A stretch of DNA of 64,000 bases. Source: Phallus indusiatus. Its lineage: Eukaryota; Basidiomycota; Agaricomycetes; Phallales; Phallaceae. The stretch's first letter is position 1, and every line of letters begins with the position of its first letter. Positions 31,002-42,654 of the stretch are shown in pieces. The notes beneath the pieces were generated by a model. It saw only the letters and a list, made by a program, of their open reading frames with translations. It was not told where the DNA came from and made no database searches. The position numbers and the translations under genes are program-made. The stretch is from contig JAQFWX010000004.1 of the NCBI GenBank assembly GCA_027605045.1, positions 868,001 through 932,000 on the forward strand, read 5' to 3'.

Positions 31002-32471
31002 TATTTGAGAAATGTGTCGAGAAGAGAAGGAGATGGAGGAAGGAGAGAGAAAGATGGGGTTGGGTGAGAGTCGGCGTGGTACTATATGTGATTCAAGGAA
31101 TGGCCTGAACTTTTTCCTTCCCACTGGGATTATCGGGATTTGTCAGCCCTAGCTTACGTGATTATTTCCGCTCCGACTCGGCTTTCGGCTTACACTCATT
31201 TGCGTCTTAGGTCAGCAACCTTAGGTTTCCATCCTTTTCCATCCCGGTGCCAACTCTTAATTTGATGCGTTTCTCGTGATCTTTCACATAAATATCGGAC
31301 TATATGATTTGCTGGAAACCGCGAACTACGGGTCTAATACTTGAATTCTTAGCAAGGTCGGAGAAACAGAGAAGAAGTTAAACATAGTTTCATCATATCT
31401 AGGTCCGCTTTTCAACTTGAAAACCGTGACGGTACCCCATTTCTAAAAGCTTTAGAATGAACACGTGCAATGGAGTATTATTCAGGCTGTAATAATAAGT
31501 AGCCATATCAGTACTAATCCTGACACTAGTTCAGTTTGCAATTTTACTACCCAAACCTTAGTTCGAGACTTTTTCAACTTGAAATCAAATTCCACATTCA
31601 TGATTCATCATGCCTCAATCACGCGATAATTAGAAGAAGGTCACATCATCACGAACCATCCTTAAGGCAGACAACTTTCCAGAACATGAATGCGTGTCTT
31701 GAACATCGCCTGCCCACTGGGAGGTGAGTCTTTTCGTACGACGTTGAGAGAGAATTGCCGATTGACACCCGGTGCAGCCTAGGGGTATACATCATCACCG
31801 GGATGCATACAATCTCAGTTCACCAAAGCAAAAAACGGTCAGAGAGACTACCAAAAAAGGTTGGCTAGATTATCTACACTATAATTGAACCTATACAAAC
31901 GAGCATGTGCAGTGCTCCGATATATTGGAACCCCAATTGACTTGGCGCTGTGCAGCAAAATGGTATATACATTCCTTTTAGTTTTAACATGGATTTACAA
32001 TTTACATCAAATTCACAAATTGCTGACTATAAAAGAACAAAAAAGTAGCGCCATCTTATAGTAATAAAGTGCACATTTATGGTAGAAGTACATTTGAAAA
32101 AAAACGAAAAGAGATTTAAAATGACATGTGATGATATTCGTATTTATAATACGAGACAAAGAAATATTGATAGCAAATGCCAATAGTGAGCATATATGTG
32201 ATAATAAGTAATTGGTAGTGCACCATGCACCGTGTACAAACGGTATGAAACTCATGCGGGAAGAAAAAGTCCAGCCTGAATAGAAGCCGAGATATCTAAT
32301 TCAAAACAAATGATCTTTAGTTCTTTGTTTGTCTGTATGACTGGGTTGTGGGGGAATCTTCACTGTGCTAGGCGATGACGACAATAACAACAAAAGGAAA
32401 AACCGCGCGTTTAATGGAAGATAGTAAGATCCGAAACTGAAATAAAATGACGGCGATTGGTGGTTTCATTG
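31002..32471. other. RIB1 promoter and USP 3' flank
   Basis: 1.5 kb AT-rich spacer; RIB1 and the USP gene are both on the minus strand. The small ORFs here have no recognisable features. Confidence 0.5.
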
Positions 32472-34787
32472 TTATAGACCATGAGGTTTCTTTTTCATCT
32501 TTTTGGTAAGACCTACTCCGACCATGGCAATCTTCTGATGCGAGCTTCTCTGCTCATTGAGCGTGTTGGCCATACTCGCCCTACTAAAGGGATTACCGAT
32601 AGCTGGAGGTGGTTTGTTAAATAATGGATTATTCGAGGACAGTAATGCGGAAGTGGAGGTGGTAGTAGTATTGGAACTCGATGCAGGTATAGATTTTGGA
32701 CTTGTGGAGCGTTGTCGTTTCGAGGTGTCGTTACTGTCGTCATCGTCTTCATGGTCAGCCCATGCCTTGCGTTTTTTCGATGTAGAATCGCCATAGAAAG
32801 ACGAGGGGGGGATAGGAGTGAGGAGATCCGGTACTGAGGCCGAAGTACTCCCAATAGCTTGTGGCTTGCGTGCAACTTCGGCGGTCGATGTGTCCTCCTT
32901 TGTGCTCTCGCTCGCCTCAGGCAATACAGGCTCTCCTTTGTCTTCGCTATCATCAGATTCGGCATATGCAGGTACCAACGATGTTGGAGTAGGAGCAGGA
33001 GCAACCACTGCCTGCGATCTTGTAGAGGGTTTGGATGTCGCTGTCGGTGCGGCAACGCGGTCTTTCTGTGACTCCGACTTTTTTGAAGAAACACTACTCC
33101 TCAGGGCAGCATTTAACGAATCCCCTTGAGCACGTACGTAAAACAAAATGTACGCGCTTTTGCGTCCAAACACGCTCGATGGGCTAATGGGGGTCATAAT
33201 CTCGTCGTTTGCTTCGTACCATGTCCCAGTACCACCCCTCACATGGGCATAGTAGTGACCTGAATTTGGTCCCCCGCCTGCATGACTGATAACGCCATAC
33301 AGGGAATAAGTCGGTGTGTGCCGATCTTCGCTCATCGCACCGGATAAATCCAGCGTATGCGAATACTCGACCAAATGGCCGATCTTCCTTCCTAAAGGAG
33401 TAAACCGCTTTAAATGCACGGTAAGACATGTCGGTGCATCATGCACTGTAAATCGCTTTTCAGCATTGACAGCCTTCTTGCATTTTTCACAGTTATATTT
33501 ATTAGCCCCCCGCAAATGATCGACAGCAACGAATTTCGATAGCGCCTGTGTGACAGACGAAACGCCCTGGATATCGATGCTTAAATCGAGAATGGTATCA
33601 AATGTGTCCGAGACGTGATGGCAAGCGGTGCACGTTACGCGTGATCGTAGCCGCCCTCCGAACAATTTATGCACCCACGATGTTTCGGCAATCTTGGGAT
33701 CCACTTTTGGTGGCAGACCAGCCAAACATGATCGTTGTAGCGCATCAATCGAATAGCGTAAAAATTCATGCGCATCTTCCTGTCTACCGCGACGCATAGT
33801 TTTCGCGATACCTGGAAAAAGTATTTAGAGAAAATTTTGAAATTGGCTAAGGTATGAACGCACGTTGTAGATTGTTGACCATGGCAAGGGGGATAAACGC
33901 TCTGTCCCGACGAAACGAATTCTCCATTGTGTCCCGTAGCTTGCACATCATACAGAATCCATCATTCGCGCGACCTGAGAAGGAAAAAAAATCATTAATA
34001 AAATCAGAATGAGGGATCTCGAAAAAACAAATTACATTTATCAGTGCCCGAGTCATGTTGTTTGAGGATATGTTGCAAAGGAGCAGTATGAATGAGACAT
34101 TGAAGAACAGAGTTGAGGAAACATGTATTTCCAGTGTTGACGAAGCCATTGTTCGCGCGATTAGGCATAGCCCAGACCATATTGAACGGACGATCATATA
34201 AACTAATTTGTGGTCTCTGTGCCGCAAGTTTACTGCTACTACTTGAAGGTGAATCACTACCGCCCGTCGTCAAGGCGGAAGCTTTCGAATTAGATGACGG
34301 ACGCTAAAGTAAAGATAATCAATTGATATCACACCCAGTATGAACAGATAGAAAATATCCGTACCTCGTCGGAGAAGGACGGTACATTGATATATGGGTA
34401 TTTGCTCTCCACTCCAGCACCTAACAGCCCTGTCGACGAGCCCTCCACAAACTCAATTTTATCTTTCAAAATCGCGTCTAGCCCTGACGGCCGAACTAGC
34501 GGATGTACGGAAGTAAGAGTCGACGATGATAACGATGAAGACGACGAGGTTTGTTGCTGCGACTGTGGTTGTGGTTGGGGCTGCGGTTGTGGTTGTGGTT
34601 GCGAGTGGTGTTGATGTTGATGTTGTTGGTGTTGGTGCTGATGTTGCTGTTGCAACGTCTGCACAGACTCTGAAGCAGCGTGCTGTGCGTGCTGGGCAGC
34701 ACTTGAGGGGGTGGGAGGATCCTTCTTCGCAGCCACGGCTGTTGTCGTGAAGGGTGACGGGGAATGAGGTGACTGAACAGCGAGCAT
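32472..34787 (-). CDS. Ubiquitin carboxyl-terminal hydrolase, USP36/42-like
   Basis: Four exons (34787-34365, 34303-34036, 33974-33864, 33811-32472) give 713 aa. It is a cysteine protease that removes ubiquitin; USP36/42-type enzymes act in the nucleus and nucleolus. The N-terminus has a Gln/His and Gln/Pro run. The catalytic Cys box is NGFVNTGNTCFLNSVLQC (Cys about 202), followed by QRIAKTMRRGRQEDAHEFLRY (QEDAHEF is the family signature). Zinc-finger pairs are CTACHH and CEKCKK. The His box is NSGHYYAHV and the final acidic box is WYEANDE. The C-terminal half is Ser-rich and ends in KKMKKKPHG, a likely nuclear or nucleolar signal. The start is the first ATG after a stop, but an extra upstream exon cannot be excluded because an AG acceptor precedes it. 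Confidence 0.92.
34540..34665 (-). repeat. CAG/CAC-type trinucleotide tract in the USP gene
   Basis: Imperfect CAx repeats, mostly CAACAx and CAACCx, coding for alternating Gln-His and Gln-Pro. Confidence 0.8.
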
Positions 34788-35273
34788 TGCAGAACGAATT
34801 GCAAATGCGGTCGACCTGCGGGGAACCGCTAAATATAATGAAATTATCGAGAAATATGAATTGTAATGTTTGTTTGCTTTTTCTTTTCTTTTCTTCTTTC
34901 TTTGTTACTGTGAATAAGAAAAAAAAAGGTTGTTGTGTCCTGTGTGTGGGGGGATCACAGAGGAAGAACGTTGGCGCCGGCGGACCTTGAATTTTCGGTC
35001 TACGCTCGGCCATGTCCACGAAACACTGCTTTTCCACCGCTTTCCCGAGATCTGAGCTTCTCTCCGAGTCCGTTTACATTGATCATCAATTATTATATTG
35101 ATGATGTTGAGGACAATAATTGAAAAATGAACTAGTCGGTTCTTCTGAAATATGTAATAGATTTACATGGAGTACTTTGCAAGAAAAATACTTGAGAGAT
35201 AATACATTTGCATGAGAAATAAATAAATTAGAAAAGGAACGCGGAATATTGAGCTTCGAGACTTGTTTTCAAC
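34788..35273. other. Upstream region of USP gene / 3' flank of F-box gene
   Basis: Pyrimidine-rich tract at about 34,876-34,905; no separate gene recognised. Confidence 0.5.
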
Positions 35274-36872
35274 CTAGTCAAATCCCAATCCCGGTCCGTC
35301 AATCAATTTCGTAATCTTATCAACCATCCACGGTGCTACTGTCCATAAGTCCGCCCACAAGAGCGACGCATACTGAAAGTGTCCAGGGCCCAGTACAAGT
35401 TCAAGACCTTCCTCACTATCGCTCACATATATCGGATTGACAAGTTGAGCAACGAGCCTATAAATTATATCGTCAATTCAATAGATAAATCTCTCAAAAA
35501 AATTTCTTCATGCATACATTAAACTCCCAACCCAAACACAACCACTTTCTTCTAGACCGTCCGGTGTTATGACGCGACGCTTATCCTGTCCACCTGGCGT
35601 GAAGTTTGGATATTTAGCAAAAGCGTCTACAGGCCGTGGATATCGCAGAGGTTGCCATTGCAGATGGGCAGCGCGTCTCGGACTCAGGAAACCGGGCTCC
35701 AAACGCTCATGTGATGTCTCCACACTTATTGGAGGAGCACCTGCCAATGGGGATAAATCCGGCCCGCCAGAAAATAATTCGCTTTCGTGCGTGGGTGGTC
35801 CGCGCAATAAAGCGGATGCGTTTGGGTTGACTTGAAACGATTTGCGCGGTTTATGTTGGACACCAAACGCGAGGATACGAACGTCGGCAAACTGAACAAG
35901 AACCTTGATAAACAATGTAAGCTGAGGAAAGCTCTTTACAAAAAATTCATCATAAATTTTACCCGAACAATCGTATCCAGGTGAGCAAGATCGTTTTGCA
36001 ATCTGCGTGAAGAAAAAATCAATCATAGTTCTTGTCAAACTGATCATGGACTACTCACTTCAGCTCATTAAATAAAATGATGGGATTAAAGTTTCGGGAG
36101 GTCGCTTGAAGTCTATTGGCCACGCCGCTCCTATGCAAAACAAGATAACTAGAAGGGCAACAAATGATAAATAAATACAGTATTCTTTCAGACTGTACGC
36201 ACCTGGTCCAGGCTTCTTCCGCGGTACATCTAGTCTTTTTCCTATGTATAACCATAGCCAACGTACTGTCTTAACAGTTAGACCTCAGGTTTCTGGTAAC
36301 CACAAAGGGACTGACGAAGTAAAGGCACTCCTCCATCTTCCGTCTGTCCTCCCTTTCTTCCACCCAGGCAAGAATCTTCTTTCAAAGCACTCTTTCCACT
36401 CAGAATCTCTTAAATTGGGCAACGTAGCTTCATATAATATCCATTCCGGCGGTGCGCGTGCGAGCACTTCAATCCAGTTTTGTCTTGGTGCCATATTACG
36501 TGTGCTTAAATTGAGAAGAGCGGGATCAACATTTTGGTGCGTGAAGTTCGGGATGTCGGGTGTGTGTATGGGATCGATAGGTGAAGTATCCGGTGCTGAT
36601 GAAAGAAATGCCGTCGAGACTGTGGCAGGTGGCGTATACGAAATAAGACCACGAAGCATTGGTTTTCTCCACGGATTAAGAGAGGCCTATACCACCACAA
36701 GATATGTCAATCATGCTCTCCGAAAAGCAGCAAAACCAAACTTTACACGCACATCACTCAATATCGTCCTAAGGCGTCGTGAAAGACATGAAACAGTAAT
36801 GAGTGTCGACAGATCCAGTTCGCTAAGAATTTCAGCGACAAGTTCCACAGGTAAAGTTTCAAGAGTGTGCAT
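35274..36872 (-). CDS. F-box protein
   Basis: Seven exons (36872-36753, 36686-36316, 36265-36203, 36130-36059, 36002-35963, 35921-35518, 35457-35274) join in frame to 417 aa. The N-terminus is an F-box (LETLPVELVAEILSELDLSTL..VSCLSRRLRTIL), which binds Skp1 in SCF ubiquitin ligases. The rest (NPWRKPMLRGL, NWIEVLARAPPEWILYE, WKKGRTDGRWRSAF, ATSRNFNP, VLVQFADVRILAFGV, LLRGPPTHESELF) follows a pattern I associate with a conserved agaricomycete F-box family of unknown substrate. It carries no WD40 or LRR repeats. Two introns are very short, 41 nt (35,962-35,922) and 50 nt, the latter with a CTAAC branch site. The junctions were chosen because total length and frame close exactly. The C-terminus ends in GPGLGFD. 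Confidence 0.82.
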
Positions 36873-37710
36873 GACAAGTCGATTATTGAAAAAGAATAGG
36901 TACAAAAAGCAAAGAAAAGTGATAAGACAAGACTCAAGTCCGATCTTGGAACGGATGGATCTGATGAATCCCTAGCCGATGTTGTCACCCATGTCACGCG
37001 CCAATGGAATTTTGCGGGGTCGACGCTGGGAAGAACGAGTGCTACTGTTCGTTGCGCACGACCAGATTATGGCTCCAGGCTAAATGGATCAGTGAACTAA
37101 AGTATCTCACAAATATAAAACTTCGCCTTCCTTCAATATAATCGAAGCAAATTACGAAGCTCATGAGTCTCCGCATCATTTTTCTAAGACCATGGATTTA
37201 TTTGTGCACATATAGTGTCATGCCAGTTTGATATACAAAGTGGCTCAACGACATGCGAACCAGAAATAAGAAAAGCATCTTAAGAAAATAAAAACAACAT
37301 CTTGAAAAAATTATCACGGGGGATTTATAATTAGCTGGCATTCACATTCGCAGCTATAGCTACAAAGCTCACTTTCCCGTGATGTATATCCATGGACAGC
37401 TCCGGCAAAAAAAAAAATCATTCGCTCTACATATCATATTTGGCTCAAGAGCATTGAAATCAGCAAGCAACATACAAAAACAAAACTTCAAAAGGACAGT
37501 TCTGTTGCCCAAAGCTATCAATCACCACTCAGATATGTACCGTAACCCAGCAGCGTCTGCCCTCCCCGTATACACTACAACAGAGGCGTGTTTGAAGTAT
37601 ATTTTAAAGCATTTCTCCGCGAGATTAACTTTTTATACTTCAGAGAGTAAACGAATGGTGTGGTTGAGAGTAGCAACTCTTGCCGCACTTCCGTGTTCAA
37701 ACTCAGCGCC
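36873..37710. other. Divergent promoter region between F-box and PP2C genes
   Basis: 840 bp. No gene recognised. A poly-A run stands at about 37,408-37,418. Confidence 0.5.
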
Positions 37711-39473
37711 ATGAGCATACGCCCATATCGTGCCAGGAACATGTCCCCGTTATCCTTCATTCGCCGTAATCCTTATGGCACCTTGGCCCTGTTCTCGCTG
37801 TCAGGAGCAGTGGGTGCAAGCGTATTCTACATCCGAAACCGCGATAAAATTACTTTAGCAAACCAAACGTTCCAAATTCCCATTCGCCGTCGGGATCCCG
37901 CAACAGGCGCGACGAGAACGGAAATGAAAAAAATACCACTTATACCACCAGACGTCGCGGAACGTATTTTGAGTCAAAAGCTTTCGTCGAACTCAGTTGT
38001 TAAAGATGGGATACGGTGGAACTGGCATACTGCTGTGGTTCCTTCCAACCATCCAGTTGAGGATGCCCATACGTCGGCTGTTCACGGGAATTACATGTTT
38101 TTTGGAGTATTCGATGGTCATAGCGGAACCGTAACATCCCAGCTGCTACAACATTCCTTGGTTCCCGCTGTTAGAATACAACTAGCGGAGAAAGGAGTCG
38201 ACACCGGAGAGCAGAAGATTGACGAGAGCGACCAGGCCGCAGCTAAAAAAAAACCTGGTGATACCCCACTGTCCTATACCCAGTCTTGGAAATCGTTAAA
38301 CAAACCCGTCGCATCGTTAACAGTACCTCCTTCTTCCATAAGTGACGCTATCCAATCAGCTTTCAAAAAATTAGACGATGAAATTATCAACGCGCCCGTT
38401 TCTCTGGTGCAAGACGTCCTCAAATCGGCTTCAGCCTCGTCGGACTCGACATCCGATTTCGACTCACCACTACGAAAGAACCCACTTGCTCGTGCCGCAG
38501 TTGAAGGTGCCTTAAATGGATCATGCGCACTACTGGCCGTGTTGGATACATACCACCGCGATTTGTATGTCGCGTGCACAGGAGACTCGCGTGCTGTCGC
38601 GGGGCTTTGGGATCCTGAGCGTCGCGCGTGGAGTGCTGACGTCTTGACGGACGACCAAACAGGTCTTAACCCAAGAGAAGTCGCCAGAATACAAAGTGAA
38701 CATCCGGAAGATGAAAAAGAAGTGGTAATCAGGCACGGACGCGTCTTAGGGGGTTTGCAGCCTACTCGTGCCTTCGGAGATGCACGATATAAATGGAAAA
38801 AAGAATTGCAAGAACAGTAGGTGATTATTCTATGAACCACCCCAATTGATGGTTTCACACGATCTTTTTTCTAAATAGAATTTCGCGATTGTTCTATTCA
38901 GAGACACAAACTCTTCCCCGGCCGCCATCAATTCATTTAAAGACACCCCCGTACGTCACCGCTGAACCCGTCATGACTGTCAAAGAAGGTTATCTTCCGA
39001 GTATAAACGAACCCAAGTCTCAGTCGTCGAAGAAAATGCGGTTTTTAATTTTGGCTACCGACGGTTTATGGGATGAAATGTCATCGGAAGACGCTTGCGC
39101 CCTGGTCGCAGGACACCTGTCCGGCCTGCGAGGTATAGTTGATAAAGGGGACCTGCCAGATAAACTCGGTGGGAGGATCGCCGTCGAATCAGTCGGAGTA
39201 ACAAAGTCCGGTGAAACAACGGCTCAAGCCAATGACAATGGTGGACGCTCAGGAAGCAGGCGTAATGGGCGTTGGATGTTTAGTGAACAAGATGAAGGGA
39301 ATATAGCGAAGCATTTGATAAGGAATGCATTGGGTGGAGAGTCAAGACCCGTGCAAGAGATGTTATCAATCCCTTCACCCCTTTCGAGACGGTTCAGGGA
39401 CGATATTAGCGTCACAGTGATATGGTGGGATGAAAACATGGCAACCGTAAATGAGCCCAGGGCAAAACTGTAA
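37711..39473 (+). CDS. PP2C-type protein phosphatase, mitochondrial type (Ptc5-like)
   Basis: Exons 37711-38816 and 38879-39473 give 566 aa. The N-terminus is basic and followed by a hydrophobic segment (LALFSLSGAVGASVFYI), as in mitochondrial PP2C enzymes such as yeast Ptc5, which dephosphorylates pyruvate dehydrogenase. Metal-site motifs are present: PVEDAHTSAVHG, FFGVFDGHSG, ACTGDSRAVAG, ILATDGLWDEMSS and RDDISVTV. There is a long insert between the second and third motif, rich in Ser and Asp. The start is the second in-frame candidate and the first ATG (MSIRPYRARN). The 62-nt intron ends in AAATAG. The precise substrate is inferred from family likeness only. Confidence 0.9.
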
Positions 39474-39641
39474 AAAAAGATTTAATCTCCCACCGATCAT
39501 AATTTTATTTTTTGAATTAAATGCGATTTACTCCGGTGGGCCTGTTCCGTGTTGCCCGTTGAGCTTTCTCGCTCTCGTTTGAATCCTCTATCTTCGTGGT
39601 CAGTCCTTCTTTCTGTCTTTCGCTCTTTCTCAACTCTAGTC
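39474..39641. promoter_or_regulatory. Promoter/5' leader of the CAP gene
   Basis: Short spacer with CT-rich tracts (about 39,565-39,640) immediately before the ATG, a common fungal initiator context. Confidence 0.4.
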
Positions 39642-40442
39642 ATGCAACTCTCTGCAACAATTATCATTGCCTTTCTTTTCTCTCTACTCTCTTTACGAGT
39701 CCTTGGACATCCTCACAGAGTGATAAGACCTCGTCCAGGCAGCCCCCACCGTGGAAGTGGTCTTGGAGGTGGAGGAATAATCCCCTTTTCATCCAAGACA
39801 CATACCAAACGATCACTATCAGCGAGCACGCCAAACTCTCCAGTCAGACCCGGCGTAGCTTCCGTTCCAGCTACACTGACACCTCAAACACCATTCGAGT
39901 CAACACCTCTTTTATCCACTTATTTATCTCTCCATAACGAGCTCCGCAAACAATATGCAGCCAAACCTCTGAGCTGGTCAACCACTCTTGCTTCTGCTGC
40001 GCAGCAATGGGCATCAAATTGTCAATACGGTCACTCTTCAATGACCTACGGCGAGAATATCGCCGCTGGCACGGCTGAGAATTTCACCGCTCAAGATGCT
40101 TTCGATATATGGGCTTCGGAGAATCGTGAGTTGTTTTTCCGTTTTGTAGGAGAAAATGGAAATGATGCTCACGGGCAAATTCCCTTTCGGGGACTCTTGT
40201 GCAGCCCAACACAGTTCAGCTGACCCTGTCCCCTCTCATTTCACGCAACTCATATGGAAAGGAACAACTCACGTCGGTTGTGCAATGGCCAGCTGCGCTG
40301 GTCTACTGGGTGATTCGAGTGTAAGCAATCCTCGTTGAAGGGAAGAGTAAAAGGGAGGGGCTGACTAAAAGTTTTCAAGGTGGCATACTATTTTGTTTGC
40401 GAATACGAACCTGCGGGTAATATCGTTGGCAAATTCACGTGA
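39642..40442 (+). CDS. Secreted CAP/PR-1-like protein
   Basis: Exons 39642-40125, 40205-40320 and 40380-40442 give 220 aa. A signal peptide (MQLSATIIIAFLFSLLSLRVLG) leads a Pro/Gly/Ser-rich linker with a K-R site. Then comes the CAP domain: TYLSLHNELRKQYAAKPLSW, WASNCQYGHSSMTYGENIAAG, PVPSHFTQLIWKGTTHVGCAMASC and YYFVCEYEPAGNIVG. These are the CAP1-CAP4 signatures with the His and Glu of the central cavity. Fungal CAP proteins of the Pry type bind and export sterols and fatty acids. The second exon was set at GCAG/CCCAACAC because this restores the frame and the domain; reading through the first donor would end early. Confidence 0.9.
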
Positions 40443-40681
40443 GCGCATGTATCAACTGTTCTTGGCTACTCCACTCATATACGTATTATTAGTGAAAACG
40501 TACAATAAAGACGTCATCGCATGGGTGAATCTGTCGATGACAAGCTGCCACTAGTACCTTTATTCACTCTACTATGTGGTCGTTACTACTACTACTACTA
40601 CTCCATTTTAAGTACATACCTGGCTGGCCTAGGTATAATATTATAATATTTTATCTAACCGTTCTTCTAGACTAGATTTCC
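40443..40681. other. Spacer with (ACT)n microsatellite
   Basis: Six tandem ACT triplets at about 40,586-40,602. The region lies between the convergent CAP gene and the coiled-coil ORF. Confidence 0.5.
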
Positions 40682-41106
40682 CTAAACTCTCATATGAAAT
40701 TTAATATTTTCAATAGCTTTTATTGATGTCCAGATATCTTTACACAGACGAACATCAGCTATGGACGAAACCGACTGCATATTAGTATGACCTTCCGTGT
40801 CCGCTCGCGACTTGCCAAAGGCCTACAGAAAAATCGGGAAAACTGGTTTTATTTATATCGGCCAATCGATCTGGGAATTGATGTGAGCGATTTACTTACA
40901 TCAATGCCATGAGCTACATGCTACAACAATCCCACTTGTTTGTTGACACCATTCAATTGTTTATCAATGCTGATCAGCCGTCTGTCCATGCCATCCAATT
41001 GATCGTCCATACTATCCAGCTGGCTGTCCATGCTGAGCATTTGTTTGCTTATAGCATCCAATTGATGTTTGATCTCCTCTATCTCATCATCCATCTCTCC
41101 ATTCAT
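40682..41106 (-). CDS. Small coiled-coil protein, possibly broken
   Basis: From the ATG at 41,106 the frame encodes near-perfect heptads (KQMLSMD, SQLDSMD, DQLDGMD, RRLISID, KQLNGVN), so a coiled coil. It then reaches TAG 21 nt before a strong GTAAGT donor. Past that intron an in-frame exon (40,826-40,682) continues AFGKSRADTEGH to a stop. Either a 36-nt micro-intron removes the TAG (GTGTCA...ATGTAG) and the parts join, or the gene is broken. The frame is also open upstream of the ATG to about 41,215 without another ATG, so more 5' exon may exist. Related coiled-coil proteins of unknown role are known to me from agaricomycetes. Confidence 0.4.
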
Positions 41107-41368
41107 CTTCTCATTCCTTACGGCAAAAGTTTCACTAATGCCGTTGGTGTTTCTCTGCTTATTATTCAGCACTTGAGGTATTGGGCTCGGTGGGCTCGAG
41201 GAGTCTGAGTGTCTATAACGGGGATGGCCCTTTATACATCCATCATAAGCTCTCTACATGACTTTGATTGACAAGACGTTGATGAATACGCGCATTAGAG
41301 AGATCATCCGCTGAGATTGTCCTTTCATCCCTTCCTGACGCAGATTCAACGCCGATTATCAAAAATGT

Positions 41369-41575
41369 CTAGACCGCCGAGGAAGTCAATCGCGGCTTAC
41401 TGGGTACGTGGTAAACGCCGATCTCGGATCTCACAGCCTGTGATGTTTCTGAAGTTTCAGAAATGTTAGGAGCAGGGGACGAAGGAGGTGTCTCGCAATT
41501 CGTCATGAACGACTCGGACGAAGTCGTGGCAGGTCTAACACTTGCCGCATGCGAGTGACATTTGTGACAACTCAT
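41369..41575 (-). CDS. Small Ser/Pro/Thr-rich ORF, uncertain
   Basis: 68 codons from an ATG (MSCHKCHSHAAS), with SETPPSSPAPN-like low-complexity sequence and a GTAAGC donor-like site near its end. It may be the first exon of the coiled-coil gene downstream, but I could not find a frame-true junction. No domain seen. Confidence 0.25.
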   Translation of the reverse strand: MSCHKCHSHAASVRPATTSSESFMTNCETPPSSPAPNISETSETSQAVRSEIGVYHVPSKPRLTSSAV

Positions 41576-42654
41576 TTTCGTTCTTACCAGTTCAGGCCAA
41601 TCAAATTGAATTCAAAACGGTGAATGACCTTGGAATTGATACCAAGTGTTCTTTTGCTCCAGCTCTAAAATCAAATCAATATGTGTTTGCTGCACAAACA
41701 TTTTCACAGGTACATCACAAATTACGATGTAAGCGTTCATTCGATAATAAATATATGCGTTTGTTCAACGTTATAAAGTAGGGTTTTTAGATTTCGTACA
41801 CCAAGCAGGTTCTAAGTTCTTTCTTAGCTGTCGGAAGAATGAGATCCTGGTCGTTGTGTGATATGAAAGATGAGTGATTGTCGCATTTGTCAGCTGTACC
41901 ACGTGTCCTATCAATCACTGCATGATTTAGTTTTCTTTGGCAGTCAATTTCATAGGTATGGTCCCCAGTGATACAAAATTAAACGCCATTGTTAAAGATA
42001 GCCAGACGAACATGGTGATCTTGCCAGTAGAGACATTGCTGCCGGGAGTAAGTAAAGATATGCGTTTCATACAGAGAGAATATGAATCATTTACCGATCT
42101 CTAGTTATTCTTTGTCTTTCATTTTTTCATCGGACAAGTAATCAAAGTGAAACGGCGGACAAAGACGGTTTTCACAAGAAACGGGTGTTCAAAGTTAAAA
42201 CGGACACTGAAACAGTTACGGCACCAAAACGGCCTCTGACATTTCCTATAGACGCCTACACATTTGCATGGTCTTGTCTAATCACACTGTCAAATTTCTG
42301 GTTGTTGAGCTCACGAACCCAATTTTCCATTGAGGTTCATGACAAGGGAGTCAAGTAGAAAATTATCTTGGTGTTGATGAGTATCTGAACCTTACCTCGT
42401 TACCGTCGGCGGCGATCGCAGTTCGTCAAAGGATGAGTCACACGTCGACAATGTTCGAATAAACGTAAACCCTTATTTTTTTTGTAGGTGATGAAATTAA
42501 TGAAAAGGCATGCAAGGACTTTAGCGCTTGTGCACCTCTACTGCATAAATTGGTAGCTTTGGTCCCCGTCGCTCTGTCAACGTTTCAACCCCCGTCTGCC
42601 TCATTTTCCTGTTGACTTTCATTGCCCCCCCTTTCCCCCAATAACTCACCTGCA
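41576..42654. other. Spacer before the second PP2C gene
   Basis: About 1.1 kb. Only short unrecognised ORFs; a C-rich run at 42,626-42,640 precedes the ATG. Confidence 0.5.

Noticed and set aside
31002..31124. 41-codon N-terminal extension of GTP cyclohydrolase II
   Set aside because: It begins at GTG and precedes the first ATG, after which fungal-type sequence begins; no support for non-ATG initiation.
32557..33129. Plus-strand ORFs of up to 103 codons
   Set aside because: Shadows of the USP coding exon, which has clear catalytic motifs on the minus strand.
34459..35037. Minus-strand ORFs in other frames across the CA-rich tract
   Set aside because: Low-complexity translations of the trinucleotide repeat; the frame joined to the USP domain is the supported one.
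37310..37380. Weak similarity to the Cys-rich end of F4 and to the AVTAVN strand
   Set aside because: Only about 25 bases agree and no neighbouring family sequence is present; chance is likely.
40909..41208. 99-codon plus-strand ORF with repeated IQL-like words
   Set aside because: It is the antisense of the heptad-repeat coiled-coil frame; the periodicity comes from that gene.
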